A stretch of DNA of 45,849 bases. It comes from an uncultured Acidobacteriota bacterium (GTDB taxonomy: Bacteria; Acidobacteriota; Blastocatellia; RBC074). Position numbers and translations under genes: made by a program. This document shows positions 1-7,859 of this stretch, piece after piece. Numbering within the stretch: the stretch's first letter is position 1; each line of letters opens with the position of its first letter. The DNA lies in the NCBI GenBank assembly GCA_902825875.1, contig CADECP010000009.1, positions 1 to 45,849 of the forward strand, read 5' to 3'. Under the pieces are notes generated by a model. The model made no database searches and had not been told where the DNA came from. It was given only the letters and a program-made list of their open reading frames with translations.

Positions 1-65
1 TGACGTTGTGTAGCAGAAGGCATCATCTCAAACTAACTTTGTCCAAACTCGTGTTTTTTAAGCAA

Positions 66-996
66 GTTTCAATGGGCTACGACCTCAAGCGCCCAAACGA
101 ACTTCCAGTGCGCGGCAATTATCAAATGGCATCCGCCTTACGGGTTTCAATGGGCTACGACCTCAAGCGCCCAAACGAACATCAAAGGCCGGGTTCTGAA
201 AGAGCAAGAAGCCCTGTTTCAATGGGCTACGACCTCAAGCGCCCAAACGAACGTCAATTTTCAAGTTGCTCCGGCCAGTGCTGCGCCGTGTTTCAATGGG
301 CTACGACCTCAAGCGCCCAAACGAACAGTTCAAAAAACACGTCGAAGACGCTATCAATCAGGTCAAGGTTTCAATGGGCTACGACCTCAAGCGCCCAAAC
401 GAACTCAAGCAAAACGCAGTAGATAATTTTCTGGCCAGTCTGTTTCAATGGGCTACGACCTCAAGCGCCCAAACGAACTCGACAATCGCCTTAATTGACC
501 GCAAAGTGAATTGAGCAGTTTCAATGGGCTACGACCTCAAGCGCCCAAACGAACTCCGTTCTCGCCGCGCGGCGCATTACGATCTTGCTCAGTTTCAATG
601 GGCTACGACCTCAAGCGCCCAAACGAACTAAAACATTTCTAGCGCCGCGCCACTCGGCTGGTAGTTTCAATGGGCTACGACCTCAAGCGCCCAAACGAAC
701 AGATTGAGCGAAACGCGCAAGGTGCGCCGGTGTCACGTTTCAATGGGCTACGACCTCAAGCGCCCAAACGAACGAAAAATCCAATGTCAACCACACAAGT
801 TCCCAGGAAAAGTTTCAATGGGCTACGACCTCAAGCGCCCAAACGAACTTTCTGTTCTGGAAGATATGGAAGAGGCGACGGCTGGGTTTCAATGGGCTAC
901 GACCTCAAGCGCCCAAACGAACTTGACGCCGCACAGAACAAGCGCGACGCGGACAGGGCGTTTCAATGGGCTACGACCTCAAGCGCCCAAACGAAC
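66..996 (-). CRISPR. CRISPR array, 13 repeats, 12 spacers
   Basis: Thirteen copies of a 37-bp repeat (plus strand begins GTTTCAATGGGC, ends CCCAAACGAAC) start at 66, 144, 216, 290, 368, 442, 518, 592, 664, 737, 812, 886 and 960. I see no mismatch between copies. Spacers are 35-41 bp and all different. The reverse complement of the repeat ends in ATTGAAAC, the usual 8-nt crRNA 5' handle of many type I/III systems, so crRNA is probably made from the minus strand, co-directional with the cas genes. The leader would then lie on the high-coordinate side. Inside the repeat TGGGC (8-12) can pair with GCCCA (26-30). At 29-37 there is CAAACTAAC, close to the repeat end, possibly a decayed trailer remnant. 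Confidence 0.99.
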
Positions 997-1260
997 TCCC
1001 TACCTGCTAACTGACTGACTTCTGCAAACTTCCGAAGCCGTTTCCGAGTATCTCCATTTTTGTAGTGTCTAACAAGCATGATCTTTGTGATTTTCGCTGA
1101 AAAAAGCGATTTAAGCCCTTTGGCTGCAATCCGCGACAATCTCTTTGGTGACAGACAGCGGCGTGTGCCGCCAACTCGTTGGCTTGCAGCAGTTTAACGG
1201 CGCAAGCCGCAGTCGCACACCATATCGTGCGCGATTGTCGCGGAGCCGTTTTGCCTTAAC
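997..1260 (-). promoter_or_regulatory. Putative CRISPR leader between array and cas2 fragment
   Basis: This gene-free stretch lies between the cas2 fragment and the first repeat in the inferred minus-strand transcription direction. The part nearest the array (about 1010-1120) is AT-richer, as leaders often are. The distal part holds a nested inverted repeat (listed separately). No convincing promoter boxes can be assigned by eye. The leader role rests on repeat orientation and position only. Confidence 0.5.
1131..1243. repeat. Nested inverted repeat (three stems)
   Basis: Three nested complementary arms share one centre: CCGCGACAAT (1131-1140) with ATTGTCGCGG (1234-1243), GTGTGC (1163-1168) with GCACAC (1215-1220), and GGCTTGC (1181-1187) with GCAAGCC (1202-1208), leaving a 14-nt loop. 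It could be the transcription terminator of the cas operon, a structured part of the leader, or a palindromic mobile element. No T-run follows on either strand, so a simple intrinsic terminator is not clearly supported. Confidence 0.6.
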
Positions 1261-1500
1261 TCAGACCTGATAAAAGTCGGGATCGGTGGCAAAATCGCGC
1301 CCGTTGACGACCACGGATCGTTGCAAACATCCGGCGCAGAGTTTGTAAACTCGTAAATCGTCTTCTGCGGTGACAAAAGGCCGCAATGCTTCCAGCATCG
1401 CTTCGGCGCGTGCTTCGTCCAGGTCGCATTCAAAGACCGAACCTTGCACACGACATCCCCAGTTTTCACACGTGGCTTTTACGCAGCAGGACTTGAACAT
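1261..1500 (-). CDS. cas2: Cas2, N-terminally truncated
   Basis: Cas2 is the structural partner of Cas1 in spacer acquisition. The 79-residue frame carries the Cas2 body: CRVQGSVFEC (residues 16-25), then DDLRVYKLC and a C-terminal strand. The first beta strand with the YD catalytic/metal Asp and the basic segment normally before this motif is absent. It is replaced by MFKSCCVKATCENWG, which overlaps the end of the upstream membrane-protein gene in another frame. Normal Cas2 is about 85-100 residues. No cas1 is in the window. The start given is the first ATG; with no true N-terminus recoverable, this is probably a deletion remnant and not a working adaptation protein. Confidence 0.8.
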   Translation of the reverse strand: MFKSCCVKATCENWGCRVQGSVFECDLDEARAEAMLEALRPFVTAEDDLRVYKLCAGCLQRSVVVNGRDFATDPDFYQV

Positions 1501-2263
1501 CAGCGATTAACCGAGTCGGAAAGTTGACGGCCTGGCTCCAGGAAAATTCCGCCATCTTGGCTTGATCGTCTTTGGTCAGCGCACCGGGCGCGCAATACAC
1601 CAACAAGTACGTGCGTTCGTCTCTGGCTTTCAAATGGTCAATGAGCTTGTGCAATCTCTTTCGCCCTTCGTCGCTGAGGTCAAAGGAAAAAATGACCAGA
1701 TCGTTGGCGGGCAATTCCAATTCGGCGACGGTTTTGGGCGCAATCAATTCGATGTTGCGAATGCCCAAACTGTTCAGCGCGGCGATTTCCTTGTACGCCA
1801 ACATCGTTTCGCCGGAAAACACCCACGAAATTTTGCCGTTTTTATAAGCCGTCAGCGATTCGACTTCCTGTTTTAACTGGCGATACTTTTCCACCAGTTG
1901 TTGCACGTCTTCCAGTTTGATCGAATCCAGTCCGACTCGTTTTAACTCCGCCTGCAATTCGCGCCGGGTCGAAATGCCCATCCACGCCAACAATGCGGCG
2001 GCAAATGCGGCCAGCATTCCCAATCCTCCCAAAGCCAGGTTCAACAAATCATTCAACCGGTTGAAATGGCGTTCAGCCTGCTCGTCAATCGCCTTTCGTT
2101 CTTTTTCCAGAATCTCGCGGTATTCACGCAACGAAGCAGGAGCTTCTTCGCCAGACGCTTTCTTTTCCTGCACGACGGGTTTTGGAGTCGGCTCGGCGGT
2201 TTGGGCAAACGATGACGAAATCGCGCCCAGCGAAAGTAACATCGCCAAAATCAATCTTTTCAT
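1466..2263 (-). CDS. CRISPR-linked membrane protein with coiled coil and Rossmann-like C-domain
   Basis: This 265-residue protein has no family I recognise. It begins with a Sec signal peptide (MKRLILAMLLSLGAISSSFAQ). A charged, coiled-coil-prone stretch follows (about 45-85), then one hydrophobic helix (about 90-112, LGMLAAFAAALLAWMGI) and Arg/Lys-rich STRRELQAELKR, predicting a cytosolic C-terminus. A second helical linker leads to a C-domain (about 150-265) with alternating strands and helices: KISWVFSG, IRNIELIAP, NDLVIFSFD, RTYLLVYCAPG. That looks Rossmann-like. The start is fixed by the ATGA overlap with csm4's stop; a longer frame upstream reads through csm4 and is spurious. Type III loci often hold membrane effectors with CARF domains (Cam1, for example); this layout is similar, but CARF identity is inference. 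Confidence 0.75.
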   Translation of the reverse strand: MKRLILAMLLSLGAISSSFAQTAEPTPKPVVQEKKASGEEAPASLREYREILEKERKAIDEQAERHFNRLNDLLNLALGGLGMLAAFAAALLAWMGISTRRELQAELKRVGLDSIKLEDVQQLVEKYRQLKQEVESLTAYKNGKISWVFSGETMLAYKEIAALNSLGIRNIELIAPKTVAELELPANDLVIFSFDLSDEGRKRLHKLIDHLKARDERTYLLVYCAPGALTKDDQAKMAEFSWSQAVNFPTRLIADVQVLLRKSHV

Positions 2264-3222
2264 TTCGATCCTTTCGGGAGTTTGATCGGCACGGCCAATC
2301 CAAATGCCAGATGCGCGACAGTTGCGTTTCTGATTTGGAGTTGTCGCCACACTTCCGGCGACAACAAATCTTTGCCGGGAATGGCTCGGCCTAAAAAAGG
2401 AGCGCGCTTTTCGACGCGGAAAAATGCTCCGGGGCGCAACATCAACAGCGGACGTTTGAAGACATTTTCCAACCCAAAATCCGGGCCGAGTTTGCCGAAT
2501 TTGGTGAAGGCTTGCCATCCGCCGTCGGTCGGGTCGTGTTCATCCGGCTGAAAGGTCGAAAGCGAAATCACACCGTTCGGCTCGGCGATGTTGTCGGGTT
2601 GTTCCATCGGCTCCAAATCGGAAACCAGATCGAATTGCCCTTTACCGACAGAAGCGTCCGCGCCAAACCCCGTTTGCGCCAGTTCTCTGAACAACGCCAT
2701 CAATCGTTTTTCAAAACCTTCGGCAACGCGAACATAAACCGACAGATACGTCGTGCCGTCCTGTACGTCGCGTTTTTCGCCCAGCCAATGTTCCGGCAGT
2801 GTGAAAAGTTGGCCGCCTTCGCCTGTGGTGTCGGTCAACCGATCAATTTGGTTGCGAGTTTGCGCGTGAGTTTTGACCGGATCGCTGGCTGCCAAATCTT
2901 CAAAGTCGAGTGACTCGCCCGATTGCGCTCGATGAAACGCATTCGGTTTTAACCACCGAGCCTTGCGAACAATCTTGCGCTGGTTTTCCGGCCAAGTGGC
3001 CAGCCGAACAAATTCCGGCACAGGCAGCAAATCTCCGGGAAAGGCATCGGACAAGACGAACTTCGGTTCGCGGTTCAACGCCGGTTCCAGAATTTCTTGC
3101 CACAAAGCATCGCCGCCTTCGCGCCGCGCGCAAGCCCAACACAACATCCCGGCCAAGGTATCAGCCTGCCACGGCGTCCGCCACGGCGATGACGGCCTGA
3201 GCTTCAAACGAAAGAGGTTCAT
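2260..3222 (-). CDS. csm4: Csm4, Cas5-family RAMP subunit of type III-A complex
   Basis: Csm4 binds the crRNA 5' handle and joins Cas10 to the Csm3 backbone. The 320-residue product starts MNLFRLKLRPSSPWRTPWQ, followed by DTLAGMLCWA and the conserved LSDAFPGDLLPVPEF block. A Gly-rich region GFGADASVGKGQF sits at about residues 210-222 and a second RAMP half follows. I chose the ATG at 3222, 16 bp after csm3, over an upstream start that would run into csm3. The stop overlaps the membrane protein start as ATGA, implying translational coupling. Confidence 0.92.
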   Translation of the reverse strand: MNLFRLKLRPSSPWRTPWQADTLAGMLCWACARREGGDALWQEILEPALNREPKFVLSDAFPGDLLPVPEFVRLATWPENQRKIVRKARWLKPNAFHRAQSGESLDFEDLAASDPVKTHAQTRNQIDRLTDTTGEGGQLFTLPEHWLGEKRDVQDGTTYLSVYVRVAEGFEKRLMALFRELAQTGFGADASVGKGQFDLVSDLEPMEQPDNIAEPNGVISLSTFQPDEHDPTDGGWQAFTKFGKLGPDFGLENVFKRPLLMLRPGAFFRVEKRAPFLGRAIPGKDLLSPEVWRQLQIRNATVAHLAFGLAVPIKLPKGSK

Positions 3223-3238
3223 AACGCTCGCTCCGGAT

Positions 3239-3886
3239 TTACAGGCTGAATTCCACGCCATCCAGTTTCAAATCGCGGAATTCGATTTCGCCGTAGCCTT
3301 TGCTGATACCGCCGCCCAGCCCAGTGTTTTGCACTTCGCGCAACCCGTCTTTGACGAACTCCACCAGCGCATCACCGCCTTGTTTGCCGTTGTGGACACA
3401 GTTGGCGTCCAAGTCCCAAATTTGCAAGCTGATTGCGAATTCAAACTCTGAGCCTTCGCTGACCCGTTCGACTTTGCGCGGGTGAAGCGCCGTTCCGGTT
3501 TTGCGGTCAATGATGTTTTCAGACTTGGTTTCAAGCTCGCCGCCTCTGACCAGCTTGGCATCGCGGACGATGATTCGCGTCGGGCCGAGATTGTGGTTTG
3601 GCTTTTTGTGCGGCCCGAAGACACGACAGACAAAGCAATTATCCTGCGCGCAAGTACAAGGTTCGTTGAAATCTCTGCCGCCGAATTTGCCTTCTTTTTT
3701 CTCGAGTTCCGACCGCAGCTTGCCTTTGAAGGAAGAGCCGGGCAGGTATGGTTCAAAGGTGACCGGGTGTTTGATGACGGTCAGGTCGGTTGCACCGATT
3801 TGCAGTAAATCGTCACTGCCACCGACACGCAGTCCGCTTTTCAGGTAAATGTATCCAGTGATGTTTTTCTGGCCGATCTTTTTCAT
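3239..3886 (-). CDS. csm3: Csm3, Cas7-family backbone ribonuclease of type III-A complex
   Basis: Csm3 polymerises along crRNA and cuts target RNA every six nucleotides. The 215-residue protein has the early Gly-rich GLRVGGSDDLLQIGATD. Asp34 is at the position of the catalytic Asp of characterised Csm3 proteins. The family block PYLPGSSFKGKLRSELE follows at about 47-63. A Cys cluster CTCAQDNCFVCRVFG (about 77-91) and a late NTGLGGGISKGYGEIEF motif are also present. Length fits the family. It sits 21 bp after csm2 and 16 bp before csm4, in one operon. Confidence 0.96.
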   Translation of the reverse strand: MKKIGQKNITGYIYLKSGLRVGGSDDLLQIGATDLTVIKHPVTFEPYLPGSSFKGKLRSELEKKEGKFGGRDFNEPCTCAQDNCFVCRVFGPHKKPNHNLGPTRIIVRDAKLVRGGELETKSENIIDRKTGTALHPRKVERVSEGSEFEFAISLQIWDLDANCVHNGKQGGDALVEFVKDGLREVQNTGLGGGISKGYGEIEFRDLKLDGVEFSL

Positions 3887-3907
3887 TGGCTATAACTCCT
3901 TTGAGAA

Positions 3908-4399
3908 TTAGTTTCTGTCTCGTTCGTTCAAGTGCTGCGCTCCAAATCCGACCAAGGCTTCAAAGTGAGGCAGGAAACCTTTGAGAAAATCCTCTTCGGA
4001 ATTCACCGCCGCAACATTCAGTTTGATGAAATCGTGGAAAAGGCGCGGAATCTTCTTCTGAGTTTTCCCATAAGCATCCGCCGCCGCGCTATCCAGCTTG
4101 GCAAAGTTGGTTTGTTCGGATTCCCACGACGTAGCTTTCTGTTTGAGTTTGGCTTCAGTTGCTCGGCAATGCTGAAAGAAGCGGCGCAGTTGGTGCATCG
4201 TCAATTGCGGCCAAGCCTGGCTCATCGCCTTTACCAGCGGTTCGACTTTTTCACGAGAGACAAATTCAAGCTTCAGCTTGGGGTTTCCTTTTTCATCTCT
4301 GCCGTCGAAATAACCTCCAGCCAGATAATTCGGCCAAAGCTCGTCCAGCCGTTTTTCTGACTGCCTGTCGTTTCTAAAGTCTCGGCCTCTTTGGTTCAT
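3908..4399 (-). CDS. csm2: Csm2, small subunit of type III-A complex
   Basis: Csm2 forms the inner filament that contacts the target strand. The 163-residue protein starts MNQRGRDFRNDRQ and is helical, with the typical run of basic and aromatic residues in TMHQLRRFFQHCRATEAKLKQ (about residues 75-95) and a C-terminal HFEALVGFGAQH. The ATG at 4399 lies 2 bp after the cas10 stop. A longer frame would overlap cas10 deeply and is rejected. Assignment rests on position, size and the LRRFF segment, since Csm2 is weakly conserved. Confidence 0.88.
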   Translation of the reverse strand: MNQRGRDFRNDRQSEKRLDELWPNYLAGGYFDGRDEKGNPKLKLEFVSREKVEPLVKAMSQAWPQLTMHQLRRFFQHCRATEAKLKQKATSWESEQTNFAKLDSAAADAYGKTQKKIPRLFHDFIKLNVAAVNSEEDFLKGFLPHFEALVGFGAQHLNERDRN

Positions 4400-4401
4400 G
4401 T

Positions 4402-6063
4402 TCAATCCTCCGAATTGAGTTTGCGCGTCGCTGTAATCGCATACCGCGCAATGGTTGGTAGGTACAGGGTTTCCATACTCTTTGGCTCGTCGAAGTCGGC
4501 AATCAAATTGTCCGCCCATTGCCGCAGCTTTCGCTTTTCCAGGGCGGAGTCCTTTGCTTTTGGGAAATTACGGGCGACGAAATAGGACAAGCGCGAAGTC
4601 GCCATAGCTCCGATCATTCGCTCAATTGGCTTGGCTTCGGGGTCGTCTTTCAACTGTCGCCATTCGGCCAGTCGCAACAGCGTTTGCAACCATCCGCGTT
4701 CGGCGATTCCGATCTTCACCCAATCAGCCAATTGTTTGGCGTTGTCGGTGATGGCTTGGTGATCGCTCCATTTCCAGATTTGGCCGAAGGCAGCGAACTG
4801 ATCTTTGGGTTGCGTAGCGCGCGGAGCAGCAATCGTCTTGGCTTGATGGAGCAATTCCTCAGCTTGTTCGGCTGCGCGCTTGATTGGCTGTTTCGGCTTC
4901 AGGAACGAAAGCCCGGCGCTGATGGTTAATCCGCGTTTGCCGAATTGCTGTTTGAACATTTCGTTGGCGTGGGCGGCAAAGTCGAAAATCACATCCCAGG
5001 GGCCGACCAACAACAGGTCATCGCCTCCGGCAAAGACGGTGTAAATCGAATCCCAGTCGTGATGCTCAAGTTCGCTGTAAAGCGTGATGCCAAAGAAAGT
5101 GTCCATCTCGCGGCTGGCTTGTTTCAGCGGAATGAAGTCACTGGCGTTGTTCAATTGCCGATTGAAGTATTGGCCGAGCGAATCGGCGTCGGCTTTCAGT
5201 ACCGCCAACAGATTGTCACCTTCAGCCTTTTCGGCAAGCTGGCCGAACTCGATTGGGTGGTCATCCGCGTTTTTGGGAATATGGCGATTCAGCGCGCGTT
5301 TGATGACTTGCGGTTCGGCAGATTCGACATCCGCCGCTGAAGTAGTCAGGTGAATCAGCCAGTCGTAACCACTCGCCGGTTTTTCCTGATGCAAGCTGAC
5401 GTTCCAACCCGGCAAATGAAAAGAACCTGCGCCCGATTCACGGAGCGCGATCCAGTTGTTTTCCTTTGGTGGGTTCTTACCCAACTTCAAATCTTCGTGG
5501 CAACGGCGGCAGACCAGACGAGTTTTGTTTTCGTCCTGGTCAAACTCATTCACGGTTCCGCTTCGCCGTTCGCAAAGCGCGCAAGGTGTGTCGAGTTGTT
5601 TGAGGATGAGTGAATCTGGTTGCCAGCGATTTTGGGTTAATGCCGTTGCTTCAAACGGGCGCAGCTTTTCGCGTTGCAACGATTGCGTAGCCTTTGCGTA
5701 AAGCTGTTGCGGGGCTTCGTTCGATTCTTCCGTAGTTACAGCAAACCGAAGTTGTCCATTCGCTTCGCCTAACAGCCATTCGTTCATTCTTTTTCGTTCG
5801 GCGGCTAAATTCGCTTGTTGTTCATCTGAAAGCGAATCGGTTTCGATGATGAATTTGCCAGCGCCGCAAAACAGCAGTTTGTCTTTTGAACAACCCGCCG
5901 CTTTCATCACTCGCAGCGCCAAACATTCGGCGGATAATTGGATGAAAAATGAACGCGCTCGCCATCGCCGGGCCTGTTGGCCACCTTCGTTGGCAACGTC
6001 GAACAGGTAATCCTGAATGCCGGACAAATCACCAATAATCAAAGTGCGTTTAGCAATGCTCAT
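4402..6063 (-). CDS. csm1: Cas10/Csm1, HD-less, with intact GGDD cyclase motif
   Basis: Cas10 is the large subunit of type III complexes and makes cyclic oligoadenylates when target RNA is bound. The 553-residue protein opens directly in the first Palm domain (LIIGDLSGIQDYLFD, 8-22); the N-terminal HD ssDNase domain is missing. A four-Cys zinc site is formed by CALC (161-164) and CRRC (185-188). The second Palm domain has LKADADSLG (289-297) and FAGGDDLLLVG (344-354), the cyclase motif. A helical C-terminal domain follows. The start at 6063 has GAGG six bases upstream; an in-frame ATG at 6075 is also possible. Full-length Csm1 is usually 700-850 residues. Confidence 0.95.
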   Translation of the reverse strand: MSIAKRTLIIGDLSGIQDYLFDVANEGGQQARRWRARSFFIQLSAECLALRVMKAAGCSKDKLLFCGAGKFIIETDSLSDEQQANLAAERKRMNEWLLGEANGQLRFAVTTEESNEAPQQLYAKATQSLQREKLRPFEATALTQNRWQPDSLILKQLDTPCALCERRSGTVNEFDQDENKTRLVCRRCHEDLKLGKNPPKENNWIALRESGAGSFHLPGWNVSLHQEKPASGYDWLIHLTTSAADVESAEPQVIKRALNRHIPKNADDHPIEFGQLAEKAEGDNLLAVLKADADSLGQYFNRQLNNASDFIPLKQASREMDTFFGITLYSELEHHDWDSIYTVFAGGDDLLLVGPWDVIFDFAAHANEMFKQQFGKRGLTISAGLSFLKPKQPIKRAAEQAEELLHQAKTIAAPRATQPKDQFAAFGQIWKWSDHQAITDNAKQLADWVKIGIAERGWLQTLLRLAEWRQLKDDPEAKPIERMIGAMATSRLSYFVARNFPKAKDSALEKRKLRQWADNLIADFDEPKSMETLYLPTIARYAITATRKLNSED

Positions 6064-6503
6064 ATCTGGCCTCATCTGCCGAGAAGCTGTTTTCTTTTCA
6101 GCGCAATCTTGAACCTGATCGGTCGGGGCTTGGGCGGAGCGGCGTGGCAACCTCTGGGATTCACGGTTGGCGCTCTGGCTCAAGGCGCTGTTTGTTCGTA
6201 GGTCGCAGCGGAGTTTATGTATCGCTTTTATCACGGTCAAGATTTTTGTTTTATGGTGGTGCGAGTTATGAGTTGGGCTTGCGAAAAAGTAGGAAAAGAA
6301 ACTTCGTGCATTTATTACAACAAGTGGGATGCTTGCGTGCCCAGCGTGTCCGAAAATTCGCTTGCTTTCGATCTCTAATCTGTGGTTTATTCTCGCCCGT
6401 AGTTAATCAGTTCAGCAGTTTTTGGTGCCCCAAAATCTAAACAACGCATTCCCACCTCGACCCCACCTTTGAAATCGAACAGCTATTTTCATTTTGACAC
6501 CGT
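6064..6503. other. Divergent intergenic region, cas10 and aminotransferase
   Basis: This 440-bp stretch separates the divergently read cas10 and DegT genes and must hold both promoters if the two operons start here. Open frames in it lack protein-like composition or a recognisable domain. In particular, there is no HD domain, cas6 or cas1 upstream of cas10. I cannot place promoter boxes with confidence. Confidence 0.5.
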
Positions 6504-7703
6504 ATGAATAATTTTCTTCCGTTCGCTCTTCCCGACATTGGGGAAGAAGAGATTGCCGAAGTCGTGGACTCATTGCGTTCGGGTTGGCTGACAACCGGGC
6601 CGAAAACGCAACGCTTCGAGCGTGAATTTGCCGACTTCATTGGTTCCGACGTGCAGGCACTGGCTGTTAATTCGGCTACTGCCGGATTGCATCTGGTGCT
6701 GGAATCTTTTGGCATTGGACCGGGCGATGAAGTCATCACCACACCTTACACTTTTACCGCCACCGCCGGAGTCGTTCGCCACTTGGGCGCTGATCCGGTC
6801 TTTGTGGACATTGATCCGAAGACATTCAACCTTGATCCTGCAAAAATCGAACGCGCGATTACTGCGCGCACCAAGGCGATTATCCCGGTTCATTTCGCCG
6901 GACTGGCTTGCGATATGCAGCCGATCATTGAAATCGCTCGGCGGCACGGGCTGAAAATTCTGGAAGACGCGGCGCACGCTTTACCTGCGACTTATCACAA
7001 TCGGCTGATTGGAACTTTGGATACCGACGCGACGGTGTTCAGTTTTTACGCGACGAAAACCATCACGACGGGCGAAGGCGGCATGATCGTCACGCGCGAC
7101 CACGCCATTGCCGAACGCTGCCGCGCAATGCGATTGCACGGCATCAGCCGGGATGCGTTTGATCGCTACACTTCGACCAAACCCGCCTGGCATTACGAAG
7201 TCATCGCGCCGGGATTCAAATACAACCTGACAGACATTGCGTCATCCATCGGATTGCAGCAGTTGAAAAAAGCCTGGAGCTTTCAGGAAAGGCGGCAGCG
7301 TATGGCGGAACGCTACGACGTGGAACTGGCCGAATTGCCGATCACATTGCCGCCGCAACCGGAAAACGGCGATTTGCATTCGTGGCATTTGTACGCCATT
7401 CGATTGGAAGAAGAGGCCAACATCAGTCGAGACGATTTCATTCAGCAAATGTCTGCGCGTGGCATCGGGTGCAGCGTCCATTTCATACCGCTGCATCTGC
7501 ATCCTTACTGGCAAAAGGCTTATGACTTGCAACCGCATGATTTCCCGATGGCTTGGGGCGCATACGAACGAGCCGTCAGTTTGCCGCTTTACACCAAAAT
7601 GACCGAAGACGATCAAACTCGCGTCATCGAAGCCGTCAAAAGTATTTTGGCAGGTGATAGAGTCGAACTAACAGAAGAAGAGTCGGTAGCCGGTAGTCGG
7701 TAA
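6504..7703 (+). CDS. DegT/DnrJ/EryC1/StrS-family PLP sugar aminotransferase
   Basis: Enzymes of this family transfer an amino group from glutamate to a 4-keto or 3-keto nucleotide sugar in the cytosol. The 399-residue protein starts [15 protein letters not shown], then [23 protein letters not shown] and TPYTFTATA (phosphate-binding side). EDAAHALPA holds the Asp that pairs with the PLP ring nitrogen, and [15 protein letters not shown] places the Schiff-base Lys at 185. Length is full. With the sugar transferase and 4,6-dehydratase downstream it matches the PglE step of a bacillosamine-like route. The exact substrate is inferred. No strong ribosome site precedes the ATG. Confidence 0.93.
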   Translation: MNNFLPFALPDIGEEEIAEVVDSLRSGWLTTGPKTQRFEREFADFIGSDVQALAVNSATAGLHLVLESFGIGPGDEVITTPYTFTATAGVVRHLGADPVFVDIDPKTFNLDPAKIERAITARTKAIIPVHFAGLACDMQPIIEIARRHGLKILEDAAHALPATYHNRLIGTLDTDATVFSFYATKTITTGEGGMIVTRDHAIAERCRAMRLHGISRDAFDRYTSTKPAWHYEVIAPGFKYNLTDIASSIGLQQLKKAWSFQERRQRMAERYDVELAELPITLPPQPENGDLHSWHLYAIRLEEEANISRDDFIQQMSARGIGCSVHFIPLHLHPYWQKAYDLQPHDFPMAWGAYERAVSLPLYTKMTEDDQTRVIEAVKSILAGDRVELTEEESVAGSR

Positions 7704-7709
7704 AAATCA

Positions 7710-7792
7710 GACAGGATTTACGCGATGAAAAAGATTTTTCGCCAATCTCTTCCGGCAAACGTTTCATCCTGTTGAGTCCTGTAAATCCTGTC
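7710..7792. repeat. Long-armed inverted repeat, dispersed element copy 1
   Basis: GACAGGATTTAC (7710-7721) pairs with GTAAATCCTGTC (7781-7792), and GATGAAA (7724-7730) with TTTCATC (7762-7768). A diverged copy with the same GACAGGATT/AATCCTGTC arms lies at 31756-31838. It sits directly downstream of the aminotransferase and may act as a terminator or be a non-autonomous palindromic element. Confidence 0.7.
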
Positions 7793-7859
7793 GAAAAGTT
7801 TTCCTTCTATAGAAGTCAAGAAAATGATTTTCCGATCAGAACCCCGGAAGGGTGAAAAG

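Noticed and set aside
29..37. CAAACTAAC as a 14th, degenerate repeat
   Set aside because: Only the last nine bases match, and the distance to the next repeat (28 bp) is shorter than any spacer. Kept only as a possible trailer remnant.
6..1018. Several open frames translating the CRISPR repeats (repeated MGYDLKRPNE)
   Set aside because: They are the array read as protein. The peptide repeats with the 37-bp repeat unit and is broken by each spacer.
1194..1469. Alternative minus-strand frame over cas2
   Set aside because: It is a shifted reading of the Cas2-coding DNA. The 1261-1500 frame shows the Cas2 motifs.
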